From: an uncultured Actinomycetes bacterium
Lineage (GTDB): Bacteria; Actinomycetota; Aquicultoria; CAJVYJ01
Direction of reading: 5' to 3'
DNA length: 24,500 nt
Assembly: GCA_913009475.1 (NCBI GenBank)
Contig: CAJVYJ010000004.1
Span: 1-24,500 of the forward strand
How positions within the stretch are numbered: the first letter of the stretch is position 1; each line of letters starts with the position of its first letter. The notes beneath the pieces were generated by a model. That model searched no databases and was not told where the DNA came from. It worked only from the letters and a program-made list of their open reading frames with translations. Shown here piece by piece: positions 7,037-14,485 of the stretch. Made by a program: the position numbers and the translations under genes.

Positions 7037-7123
7037 GTTAGCCTGCTTTTTTATAATAATTTTAAATAATATTATTTACTCATTTATACCCTAAAAGGTT
7101 GCTTAGTAAATGGCTGCTCGATG

Positions 7124-7276
7124 GTGTAGTTTCAGAGCTTGCTCTGATAATGAGACCGCGGACTAACGATAGTCAGGCCGCGGATAAAACGTTTGTCATT
7201 CCCGCGGAGGCGGGAATCCAGCGTCTCACTGTGCCTTTTTGTATTTTACTTTTCGTGGGCGAGGCACGCCTCGCCC
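7124..7276. repeat. Cluster of four short hairpin elements upstream of selA
   Basis: The 325-nt spacer 7037-7361 holds no credible gene. It contains TCAGAGC-TT-GCTCTGA (7132-7147) preceded by GTGTAG; CCGCGG pairs at 7156-7161 and 7178-7183; ATTCCCGC-GGAG-GCGGGAAT (7198-7217), a very widespread bacterial repeat (its translation contains VIPAEAGIQ); and GGGCGAGGC-AC-GCCTCGCCC (7257-7276), followed on the other strand by CCTACAC-type bases. The first and fourth belong to the GTGTAG hairpin family also found near 10861, 11105 and 18278. They are REP- or MITE-like sequences with no known function here. Confidence 0.7.
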
Positions 7277-7361
7277 CTACACATTACTTTGCGCTCTTAT
7301 CTACCCTCAACCCTCTCTCCTCCACGCTCCCTTATTCCTGGATTTATGATATTATTAACCT

Positions 7362-8771
7362 GTGAATAGAGAAAAATTTTATCGTCAATTGCCTGGTGTC
7401 GATGAGTTGTTGCGCGCGCCGGAATTGGCAGCATCTATAAAAAAATATCCGCGGACAGTGGTATTGGAAGCGGCACGGACCGTCTTGGCTGATTTGCGTG
7501 AAGCCATCAGCCGGCTGGATGAAGACAAGCTGGTCGGACGAGAGTTTTCGCTAAAAAAAATCGCGCCGGTTGTTGTTAGTATAGCCGAAGCCGCCGTTAA
7601 GCCCGATTTAGTGCCGGTCATCAACGCGACCGGAGTGATTTTACATACTAATCTTGGTCGCGCTAATCTAGCTAAGGAAGCGGCCCAAGCCGTCTTTGAG
7701 ATCGCCGTCAATTATTCAAATTTAGAATATGACCTTGAACAAGGTGAGCGCGGCAGCCGCCACGACCATGTGCGGGCTCTTTTAAAAATATTATCCGGGG
7801 CGGAGACAGCGGCAGTTGTCAACAATAACGCGGCAGCGGTTTTGCTGGCTTTAAAGGCTTTAGCTCGAAGCCGAGAAGTTATTATTTCCCGGGGAGAACT
7901 GATCGAGATCGGCGGGTCTTTCCGCATACCGGCGATAATGGAGGAAAGTCAGGCTATCTTAAGGGAAGTCGGCACTACCAACAAGACCCATTTACAAGAC
8001 TACCAACAAGCTATAAATGAAGAGACGGCGCTACTGTTAAAAGTACATACCAGTAATTACCGGGTGGTGGGTTTTACCGCTGAAGTAGAGATTAAGGAGT
8101 TGGCCGAGGTGGGTCGAGCCAAAAATATCCCGCTCATGGTCGACCTCGGCAGCGGTGTACTTATTGATCTCAGTAAACATCGACTGGCGGCGGAACCGAC
8201 CGTGGCTGAAACTGTCGCGGCCGGCGCCGATATTGTCACCTTCAGCGGCGATAAGTTGCTTGGTGGTCCGCAAGCGGGAATTATTGTCGGCAAAAAAGAG
8301 TATATTGACAAGATTTTAAAGGACCCTCTGGCTAGGGCTCTTAGAATAGATAAGCTTTCATTGGCCGCCTTGGAAGCTACGCTCCGCTTGGCCCTTGATG
8401 AAGACCGTCCCGATAAGATACCGGTATTGGCGATGCTATTGGCTCAAGAAAAGAGCTTAAAGCAACGGGCTGAGGTCCTAAGTGAAGCGTTAAGTAAAAA
8501 ATTATCCAAAAAAATAACAATTGAGGTTGTTAAAGAGTTTTCAAAAGTCGGCGGCGGCGCTTTACCGCTGGCAAAATTACCGACCTACTGTGTGGCCATA
8601 GTCTCAGATGATATATCGGTCTCCGAATTGGCGACGCGGATGCGGACAGGCTCCCCCGTAGTGATTGCTCGTGTTCAGGCTGATAGAGTGCTGCTGGACG
8701 TGCGCACGTTAAAAGACGAACAGCTCCCCGATGTGGTTAAGACAGTCTCTGACTCAATAGAAAATGGCTAG
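7362..8771 (+). CDS. selA: L-seryl-tRNA(Sec) selenium transferase
   Basis: Cytosolic PLP enzyme that converts Ser-tRNA(Sec) to Sec-tRNA(Sec) using selenophosphate; works as a decamer in bacteria. The 469 residues match the usual length. Visible: N-terminal tRNA-binding helices with LPGVDELL, the core run VINATGVILHTNLGRA, then TNKTHLQDY, MVDLGSGVL, and the PLP-binding FSGDKLLGGPQAG with Lys298. The C-terminal domain ends with the RMRTGSPVVIAR pattern. GTG at 7362 has no ribosome site; a TATGAT at 7345-7350 lies 11 nt before it, so the mRNA may be leaderless. selB follows with an 8-nt overlap and selC is encoded at 11918, so the decoding set is nearly complete. selD is not in the window. Confidence 0.96.
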   Translation: MNREKFYRQLPGVDELLRAPELAASIKKYPRTVVLEAARTVLADLREAISRLDEDKLVGREFSLKKIAPVVVSIAEAAVKPDLVPVINATGVILHTNLGRANLAKEAAQAVFEIAVNYSNLEYDLEQGERGSRHDHVRALLKILSGAETAAVVNNNAAAVLLALKALARSREVIISRGELIEIGGSFRIPAIMEESQAILREVGTTNKTHLQDYQQAINEETALLLKVHTSNYRVVGFTAEVEIKELAEVGRAKNIPLMVDLGSGVLIDLSKHRLAAEPTVAETVAAGADIVTFSGDKLLGGPQAGIIVGKKEYIDKILKDPLARALRIDKLSLAALEATLRLALDEDRPDKIPVLAMLLAQEKSLKQRAEVLSEALSKKLSKKITIEVVKEFSKVGGGALPLAKLPTYCVAIVSDDISVSELATRMRTGSPVVIARVQADRVLLDVRTLKDEQLPDVVKTVSDSIENG

Positions 8772-10722
8772 AGCTGATAATACTGATAAGAATAGCACCG
8801 ATGACTTTCATTGTGTTATCGGGACCGGCGGCCATATCGATCACGGGAAAACCGTTCTAGTTAAAGTGCTTACCGGCGTTGATACCGATCGTCTTAGCGA
8901 GGAAAAAAAACGCGGCATCTCTATCGACCTGGGTTTTGCTCCTTTAGTGTTACCCAGTGGCGCCAAAGCTTCTATAGTCGATCTTCCCGGCCACGAAAAA
9001 TTTCTAAAAAATATGCTGGCGGGAGCGACAGGCATAGATTTACTCTTGTTGGTAGTAGCCGCGGATGACGGTATTATGCCGCAAACCGTAGAACATCTGC
9101 AGATAGCCGAATTGCTTGAAATCAATAAAGCCGTGGTTGCGATGAGCAAAATCGATACGGTTGATTATAGGCGTCAAACCGAAGTGAAAAGTGATATATA
9201 TGAACTTTTAAAGACGACTCGTTTTCGGGGTGCGCCTATTGTGGCGACTTCAGCGATACAAAAACTTGGCCTTAAGGAATTACTGGTTGAACTTGATAAA
9301 GCGTCCACGGCGTTACCTGATAAAAGCACCGAACTTCCTTGGCGGTTACCTATAGACCGGGTTTTTACTATTAAAGGCGCGGGCACGGTAGTTACCGGCA
9401 CTCTATGGAGCGGAGAGATTAATCATTCGGCGGCAGCGGAGATCTTGCCGGGAGATAAAGCGGTCAGGATACGAGGGTTGCAAGTTCATAATCGATCAAC
9501 CGACAAAGTTCAGTCCGGCCGCCGCGTAGCCGTTAACTTGGCCGGAGTCACGAAAAGTGAGATTGCTCGGGGTGACATGCTGGCTGAGGCCGGTTACTAC
9601 CATTCAACACAACGGGTGGACGCAACCGTAAAATTATTGGCCTCCGCCGGTAAAGAATTAAAAACCGGCGCTAAAGTACGCTTTTATCACGGTACTAAAG
9701 AGACTTTGGCAACAATAAGATTGTTCGACAGTCGTCTCTTGAAAGCCGGGGCTGCCGATTTTGCTCGTATTAATCTGGGAAAGCCGATTATAGCTTACTA
9801 CCGTGACCACTTTATTATCCGTTTTCCCAATTCACCCAGGATAATCGGCGGCGGTACTATTATTGACAGTTGCGCGCAAACTACGACGCGTCGAGATATT
9901 AAGAAAACTATCGCGGAACTCGAGATATTGGCGTTAGGCAATTCCCAAGAGATAATAACTCTGATAATGAAGAGAAATAAATCGGCGCCTTTGACTATGA
10001 GGGAGTTGAGTAAATCAGCTGAGTTGGCTGATGCCGAGGTCTCGCGAACGATAGATAAATTACTGGACGAAAAATTGCTTAAAGTATTTAGTTACAAAGA
10101 TTTAAATTATTATTTGTTGCAAGATGATTTTAAGCGGGCGCATAAAGAGGTCCTCGAATATTTAGCAGCTTGGCACCGGCAAAATCCACTCTTAGCCGGG
10201 GTCGACAAAGATAGATTAAGTGTGGATGTGTTCCCCGGATTAACTGCTAAAAAGGCCGGCTTACTGTTAATAGTGATTAAATCATCAGGTAAAATATCGA
10301 TCAGTCGGGACCACATAAGCTTGGCCGAGTTTTCTTTAAAAGATAATCAAAAGGTATTGGCCGGTCTTGACAAGATAAGGGCTTTTTTAGCGAAGCGGCC
10401 TTACTCGCCGCCCAAAATAAAGGAGATGGACTCGTACTTGGAAGTAAGCGGCAAAGAGAGCCGTTCTCTTGTTAATACAATGCGGGCCAATGGGGAAATT
10501 ATTATTATTGGTGATTATGTTTTTTTAGCAACGGCCATAGCGGCGGCACAAGAGCGTTTGGTCTCATATTTGAAACAAAATAAGGATATAACGGTTTCCG
10601 ATTGGCGCCAATTACTAAATACCAGCCGTAAATACGCCTTGCCTTTACTGGAATATTTTGATAAACAAGGAGTGACGGTGCGGGACGGCAATGTGCGGTT
10701 ACTAAAAAATGAGTATAGTTAA
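8764..10722 (+). CDS. selB: Selenocysteine-specific elongation factor
   Basis: GTPase that carries Sec-tRNA to the ribosome and binds the SECIS hairpin of selenoprotein mRNAs. 652 residues. The G-domain has GHIDHGKT (23-30), DLPGHEKF and SKID, followed by EF-Tu-like beta-barrel domains (from about 180: TIKGAGTVVTGTLWSG...). From about 390 to the end there are winged-helix modules (LTMRELSKSAELADAEVSRTIDKLL... and a last one ending ALPLLEYFDKQGVTVRDG), the mRNA-binding part. A short 15-residue polar N-terminal extension precedes the G1 loop. ATG 8764 lies within the end of selA (8-nt overlap, no strong ribosome site), so translation is probably coupled. Confidence 0.96.
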   Translation: MARADNTDKNSTDDFHCVIGTGGHIDHGKTVLVKVLTGVDTDRLSEEKKRGISIDLGFAPLVLPSGAKASIVDLPGHEKFLKNMLAGATGIDLLLLVVAADDGIMPQTVEHLQIAELLEINKAVVAMSKIDTVDYRRQTEVKSDIYELLKTTRFRGAPIVATSAIQKLGLKELLVELDKASTALPDKSTELPWRLPIDRVFTIKGAGTVVTGTLWSGEINHSAAAEILPGDKAVRIRGLQVHNRSTDKVQSGRRVAVNLAGVTKSEIARGDMLAEAGYYHSTQRVDATVKLLASAGKELKTGAKVRFYHGTKETLATIRLFDSRLLKAGAADFARINLGKPIIAYYRDHFIIRFPNSPRIIGGGTIIDSCAQTTTRRDIKKTIAELEILALGNSQEIITLIMKRNKSAPLTMRELSKSAELADAEVSRTIDKLLDEKLLKVFSYKDLNYYLLQDDFKRAHKEVLEYLAAWHRQNPLLAGVDKDRLSVDVFPGLTAKKAGLLLIVIKSSGKISISRDHISLAEFSLKDNQKVLAGLDKIRAFLAKRPYSPPKIKEMDSYLEVSGKESRSLVNTMRANGEIIIIGDYVFLATAIAAAQERLVSYLKQNKDITVSDWRQLLNTSRKYALPLLEYFDKQGVTVRDGNVRLLKNEYS

Positions 10723-10860
10723 CCACCCCGAGGCTACAAAGGCACGGATGTTAGAGGGTAGAAAAAACGTTACGGGATAAGGTGGATGGGTGACGGGGTA
10801 AGCCGTAAGAGTGCTGGTGTTTCTCTCTGGACTTTGGGCTCTAGACTTTTTTAAAATTAT

Positions 10861-11137
10861 TGTGTAGCCGCAAAGTTTGCTTTGTCTGAGAAACGTTTAT
10901 TTTTTCTCTCGAAATGACGCTGTCAATTTCCCCGGCGAGGAAATTGCAGCTCGGCTCTCGGCATCGCTCCTCGCTCGGTAGCCTAGCTCCCGGCGAGACC
11001 ATGCTCGCTTTAGCCTCCGAGACGCATTTCTCGTAGAATAAATAAATGTTTCTTCAGTAGCGTAAGATGTGTGGCGCGCCAGTTTATCTGGCGCCTTATG
11101 AGCGTGTGTAGGGGCGGAGTTTATCTCCGCCCGTGAA
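10861..11137. repeat. Repeat-rich spacer after selB: hairpins and a 170-bp inverted-repeat element
   Basis: The gene-free stretch 10723-11244 contains, in order, a GTGTAG-type hairpin CAAAG-TTTG-CTTTG (10871-10884), and an element of about 170 bp (10887-11056) whose ends match as imperfect inverted repeats (about 34 bp, sharing GAAAC.TTTATTT.TTCT and GAAATG). Inside this element is CAATTTCC-CCGGCGA-GGAAATTG (10924-10946). Two similar hairpins with TTTAT loops follow: GCGCCAG/CTGGCGC (11076-11094) and GGGCGGAG/CTCCGCCC (11112-11132, followed by GTGAAAA). They look like non-autonomous mobile or REP-type sequences. No gene or SECIS was identified. Confidence 0.65.
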
Positions 11138-11244
11138 AATAGACAAGGTGCATAGCCTTTTACCTCAGCCTCGCTCAGACCGATCGGAATTTAACGTAGT
11201 TTTTGCCTCGTTTTCTTATAGAGCCGCGCATAATTATCCTTTAA

Positions 11245-11715
11245 TCAATTTGGTTTTATAGAAAACATAATCATAAATCCCAAAAATATAATAACGACAG
11301 CACCGACAACAATAAGTGCAATTGTGTCAAAGTCATGATTTATTGGTTTGTCGATGATATCTTCAATAGATTCATTGTCAGTCTCAAGAGCTATAACTTC
11401 ATTCTCTACAGTCGGCAAATTTTTCAAACGGTAATCATAAGATTTATATTTTTGCCACAACCAACGTAGAAAATAATAATAAGCAGCTGCAATAGCCGCG
11501 CCCCAAAACGCTTGACTACCAAGTGAATTAACACCACCTGTTATTCCACTGTTAATATCGCCAAAGAGAATAATAATAAGGCTTACTACTGTTAGCCTAA
11601 GAATAGTGGGAACTAAAAATATACAACTGATAATAAAGAGTGCTAAGAGAAGGCCTTTTTTAACCCTAAGGCTTGTTGGTGATTCCTTATTATCAATATC
11701 TTCAAATTCTGCCAT
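11245..11715 (-). CDS. Hypothetical membrane protein with three helices
   Basis: Unrecognised family. From ATG 11715 (156 residues) an acidic N-terminus (EFEDIDNKES) precedes a membrane helix at about 21-40, which runs into a second hydrophobic stretch to about 52. A Gly/Ser loop and a third segment rich in Ala/Tyr (AAIAAAYYYFLRWLW) follow, then a charged cytosolic region of about 45 residues with many Asp/Glu, and a last helix at about 132-153. AGAGG nine nt upstream supports this start; a TTG at 11745 would add ten residues but has its ribosome site too close. The gene lies opposite selA-selB-selC, between repeat-rich spacers, and its AT-rich, Asn/Ile-rich composition differs from the neighbours, which hints at later acquisition. 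No link to selenium use is evident. Confidence 0.7.
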   Translation of the reverse strand: MAEFEDIDNKESPTSLRVKKGLLLALFIISCIFLVPTILRLTVVSLIIILFGDINSGITGGVNSLGSQAFWGAAIAAAYYYFLRWLWQKYKSYDYRLKNLPTVENEVIALETDNESIEDIIDKPINHDFDTIALIVVGAVVIIFLGFMIMFSIKPN

Positions 11716-11862
11716 TCCCATCATCCTCTTTAATTCGTTAAGCAATTCCTTGCTTACTTTAATAGTCGGACTTAAACAAAGTTATTGTTTACCACTTCTG
11801 TTGCCATTTATGTTTTAATTTCATATCGCTTACTTTTTCTTGTCTCTCTATTCTAAAAGCTG

Positions 11863-11890
11863 TTGGCTTAATTAGTCCTTATGGTAATAT
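11863..11890 (+). promoter_or_regulatory. Candidate selC promoter
   Basis: TTGGCT (11863-11868), 16-bp spacer, TAATAT (11885-11890); a start near 11897 would leave about 20 nt before the tRNA. Moderate match. Confidence 0.4.
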
Positions 11891-11917
11891 TATATGAATA
11901 TTTCGCAGTTACGACAA

Positions 11918-12010
11918 GGAGGCGGCTTGGTCCCGGTGGGCCGCCCGGTCCTCAAAACCGGTGTGAGGGGCGAAAACCTCTCAGCTAGGTTCGACTCCTA
12001 GGCGCCTCCG
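11918..12010 (+). tRNA. selC: tRNA-Sec (anticodon TCA)
   Basis: 93 nt with all marks of bacterial selenocysteine tRNA: acceptor GGAGGCG pairing with CGCCTCC, discriminator G, six-pair D stem closing a CGGT loop, anticodon stem CCGGT/ACCGG with TCA at 11952-11954, long variable arm (7-bp stem TGAGGGG/CCTCTCA), and T arm CTAGG-TTCGACT-CCTAG. Bacterial tRNA-Sec has an eighth acceptor pair; here it would be G:G, a mismatch. CCA is not encoded. It completes the selA-selB set, reading UGA as selenocysteine. Confidence 0.96.
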
Positions 12011-12011
12011 C

Positions 12012-12142
12012 GGCCCCGTTTCATGGGGCCCGAGCATGAGAGCTAAAAAGCGTACATGCGCCTCCCATGGCAACCAGGTGTAATTCACATGCTCCCATGT
12101 TCACGTACCGCATGAGGCGCGATAGTGCCGGATCTCATGCTC
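12012..12142 (+). other. Nested-palindrome block after selC, candidate structured RNA
   Basis: Directly after the tRNA: hairpin GGCCCC-GTTTCAT-GGGGCC (12012-12030); outer arms GAGCATGAGA (12032-12041) and TCTCATGCTC (12133-12142), a perfect 10-bp inverted repeat; inner arms GCGCCTC (12058-12064) and GAGGCGC (12114-12120), perfect 7 bp. The centre holds repeated CATG words and GTG-TAATT-CAC. The nesting suggests a long stem-loop RNA of about 110 nt, possibly co-transcribed with selC, or a mobile hairpin element. No known RNA family was recognised; the SRP core motif was looked for and is absent. Strand is assumed. Confidence 0.45.
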
Positions 12143-12251
12143 AGATTGAAAAAATAGGAACCATAGATGACAAAAATTATCATTTATAGGTTAACTATAT
12201 ATAATTATTAATTTTAAAGAGTCTAAAATGGGAAAATAAGTATATTATCCG

Positions 12252-12280
12252 TTGACACGGCTATCTTTTTTGCGTAATAT
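12252..12280 (+). promoter_or_regulatory. Promoter of rplM-rpsI
   Basis: Consensus TTGACA (12252-12257), 17-bp spacer, TAATAT (12275-12280); expected start near 12287, giving an AT-rich leader of about 60 nt before the rplM start at 12346. No clear ribosomal-protein-binding structure was seen in the leader. Positions 12143-12251 are AT-rich and otherwise featureless. Confidence 0.8.
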
Positions 12281-12345
12281 AGCTGAGTTGCGCTCTTATT
12301 TTATTATGCGTAAAAAACTATAATTTTATTTTTGGAGATAATATT

Positions 12346-12798
12346 TTGAAAACATTTAGTGCTAAACCTACGGACATAACCAGAGACTGGCTTTTAGTTG
12401 ATGCCGCCAACATACCCCTAGGCCGTTTGGCCAGCGAGGTTGCGCAGTTATTGCGTGGGAAACATAAACCTATATTTACTCCGCATATGGATACGGGTGA
12501 TTTTGTAGTAGTGATAAACGCGGAAAAAATTAAGTTGACCGGTAAAAAAATGGAGCAAAAGACCTACTTTACTCACTCCGGCTATCTGGGCGGAGGCAAA
12601 GAAACGCCTATCAAAAAATTGTTGGCGGAAAGACCGGAAAGAGTCATAAATTTAGCGGTTAAAGGTATGTTACCCCATAATCGCTTAGGAAGAGCGATTA
12701 TTAAAAAGTTAAAAGTTTATGCGGGAAACAGTCATCCGCATGAAGCGCAACAGCTAAAGAAATATCATTTACATGTTGAGGAGAGAGCCAATGCCTGA
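12346..12798 (+). CDS. rplM: 50S ribosomal protein L13
   Basis: 150 residues covering the whole L13 fold: N-terminal WLLVDAANIPLGRLASEVAQLLRGKHKP, DTGDFVVVINAEKIKLTGKK, YFTHSGYLGG, and the conserved VKGMLPHNRLGRAIIKKLKVYAG...HPHEAQQ. It is an early 23S rRNA-binding protein of the large subunit. The start is a TTG at 12346 with GGAGA about nine nt upstream. Stop codon overlaps the rpsI start by eight bases, the usual rplM-rpsI operon; a strong promoter lies at 12252-12280. Confidence 0.98.
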   Translation: MKTFSAKPTDITRDWLLVDAANIPLGRLASEVAQLLRGKHKPIFTPHMDTGDFVVVINAEKIKLTGKKMEQKTYFTHSGYLGGGKETPIKKLLAERPERVINLAVKGMLPHNRLGRAIIKKLKVYAGNSHPHEAQQLKKYHLHVEERANA

Positions 12799-13249
12799 AA
12801 AAACTAGGGGAAAAAAGAGTAAAGCAACTAAGGAAAAGAAAAAGGTAAGCGTTAAAAATGAAGCCGTTTATCTAGGCACGGGTCGCCGCAAAAACGCGGT
12901 CGCGCGTGTGCGTCTGGTCCCGGGCAGCGGAAATTTTATTATCAACGGCGGCCATAAGCTAAAAGATTATTTTGGCCGAGAGACGTTATGCACCTTGATT
13001 CGCCAACCTTTGGCCACTACCAATACTATGGACAAGTTTGATATATTAGCCGGTTTGCGAGGCGGCGGTCTCTCAGGGCAGGCGGGAGCTTTAAGGCATG
13101 GTATCGCCCGCGCTCTGCTGGAAGCGGATATTACTTTGCGTAGTGAGTTGAAGAAAAGGGGTTTCTTGACCCGCGACCCGAGAATGACGGAACGTAAGAA
13201 ATATGGCCTGAAAAAAGCTCGTAAGCGTCCGCAATTTTCCAAGCGATAA
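12791..13249 (+). CDS. rpsI: 30S ribosomal protein S9
   Basis: 152 residues from ATG 12791, preceded by GAGGAGAGA. A Lys-rich N-terminal extension (about 25 residues) precedes the S9 core: YLGTGRRKNAVARVRLVPGSG, GRETLCTLIRQPL, the glycine-rich LRGGGLSGQAGALRHGIARALL and the invariant C-terminus RKKYGLKKARKRPQFSKR, whose last Arg reaches the P-site tRNA. An upstream start at 12773 exists but lacks a ribosome site. Translation is coupled to rplM by the overlap. Confidence 0.98.
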   Translation: MPEKTRGKKSKATKEKKKVSVKNEAVYLGTGRRKNAVARVRLVPGSGNFIINGGHKLKDYFGRETLCTLIRQPLATTNTMDKFDILAGLRGGGLSGQAGALRHGIARALLEADITLRSELKKRGFLTRDPRMTERKKYGLKKARKRPQFSKR

Positions 13250-13268
13250 TTTTTATATAACCATTAGC

Positions 13269-13317
13269 GCTAGAGGTCCGGCCGAAAAGTACCGTCGGTC
13301 GGTCAATAAAGAGAACG
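13269..13317 (+). repeat. 49-bp repeat, copy 1 (upstream of racemase gene)
   Basis: Begins GCTAGAGGTCCGGCCGAAAA and ends AAAGAGAACG; 40 of 49 positions match copy 2 at 15830-15878 with no gaps. It is followed by GCGGCCGACCCGCTAG (13316-13331), whose reverse complement loosely matches the repeat's left end, so the whole unit of about 65 bp has inverted-repeat ends. It lies 69 nt before the racemase start, in the same orientation relative to its gene as copy 2 is to glmS. Confidence 0.75.
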
Positions 13318-13385
13318 CGGCCGACCCGCTAGATTTGCTTATTATTTATAACTATGCTGAATAACCGCAAGGGATTAAAACACTT

Positions 13386-14405
13386 GTGCTTCCTAAATTA
13401 ATAATAGATTTAGATAAGATACGGTTAAATACTAAAGCCCTGGTAAATTATGCCGCGAATATCTCAGTATTCGGCGTAACCAAGGCTTTTTTAGGTAGGC
13501 CGGAGATTGCTAAGGCCATGGTCGACGGGGGTGTGTCAGGTTTGGCCGACTCTCGGCTGGAGAATCTAAAAAAGCTAAAAAACCATTTCGATCTGCCTCT
13601 GCTTCTCTTGCGCCAACCCATGAATTTCGAGATCAATGATGCGGTGGATATCGCCGATTACATTGTTGTTTCTGAGTATCAAACGGTAGAGTCCCTGTCG
13701 AGAGCCGCTCAAAAAAAAGAGTTGACGGTAGATATATTATTGATGATAGAGATGGGTGACGGCCGAGACGGGTTGGGTGAGGATGAATTTATTGATTTTA
13801 TTAATAGAGTTATGCGACTGGGTAATGTAATTATCAGTGGCGTAATCGCTAATGTCGGTTGTTCTTTTGGCGTTACTCCGACGAGAAAGCAATTAGAGCA
13901 ATTAGCGCGTATCAGCCGTGAGATTGAGGAGATAATCGGCACTGATGCGTCGATTGTTTCCGGTGGCAATAGTAGCGTGCTGTCTATATTGCTCGCGGGT
14001 GAATTACCGGAGGAGATCAATAATTTACGTTTTGGGGAATCGATCTTACTGGGCCATGAGACTGTCGATTATCGGTCAGTGGCAGGCTTGATTCCCGATG
14101 CGTTTGTCCTGGTCGCGGAGGTTATTGAAGCTAAGAAAAAAGAACTGAGCTCAGGCATAGAAAGCAGGATTGTATTAGCGCTGGGACGCCAAGATATAGC
14201 CCAGGCGCCGTTAACGCCTCTCTTTAAAGGGAGTGAGATTGTAGTGCGCGGCAGCGACCATCTGGTTTTACGTTTGCGACCGGGGGTAAAAATTAATATT
14301 GGTGAGCAATTGGAGTTTATTCCCTCATATTTCGCGTTGTTGGCGGCCATGACTTCACCTTATGTCAAAAAGGAGTTCAAGAACTTATCGTCGAACCTAA
14401 TTTAG
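13386..14405 (+). CDS. Alanine/ornithine racemase-family PLP enzyme
   Basis: 339 residues of the alanine racemase N-terminal (fold III) family. Hallmarks: opening strand LIIDLDKIRLNTKAL, the PLP lysine in FGVTKAF (about residue 33), PEIAKAMVDGGVSGLADSRLENLKKLK, LLMIEMGDGRDG, and phosphate-binding VSGGNSSVL and FGESILLG. The DSRxENLKKL wording matches ornithine racemase and YhfX-like enzymes more closely than true alanine racemase, which is also longer, with a C-terminal beta domain and catalytic Tyr. It may supply a D-amino acid (D-Ala or D-Orn) for the wall, fitting the glmM-glmS neighbourhood. The GTG at 13386 has AAGGGA about 11 nt upstream. The natural substrate is not decidable from sequence. 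Confidence 0.85.
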   Translation: MLPKLIIDLDKIRLNTKALVNYAANISVFGVTKAFLGRPEIAKAMVDGGVSGLADSRLENLKKLKNHFDLPLLLLRQPMNFEINDAVDIADYIVVSEYQTVESLSRAAQKKELTVDILLMIEMGDGRDGLGEDEFIDFINRVMRLGNVIISGVIANVGCSFGVTPTRKQLEQLARISREIEEIIGTDASIVSGGNSSVLSILLAGELPEEINNLRFGESILLGHETVDYRSVAGLIPDAFVLVAEVIEAKKKELSSGIESRIVLALGRQDIAQAPLTPLFKGSEIVVRGSDHLVLRLRPGVKINIGEQLEFIPSYFALLAAMTSPYVKKEFKNLSSNLI

Positions 14406-14485
14406 GGTATTATTATGTAGCTCACCTTATAGCCGGACGATAATATGAGTCGCTATAGTATTTAGCTAAAAGGAGCGAGGTTTAT

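Noticed and set aside
7099..7365. Open frame of 88 codons in the spacer before selA
   Set aside because: It is built from the hairpin repeats (its VIPAEAGIQ run is the translation of a common palindromic repeat), has no ribosome site, and overlaps the selA start.
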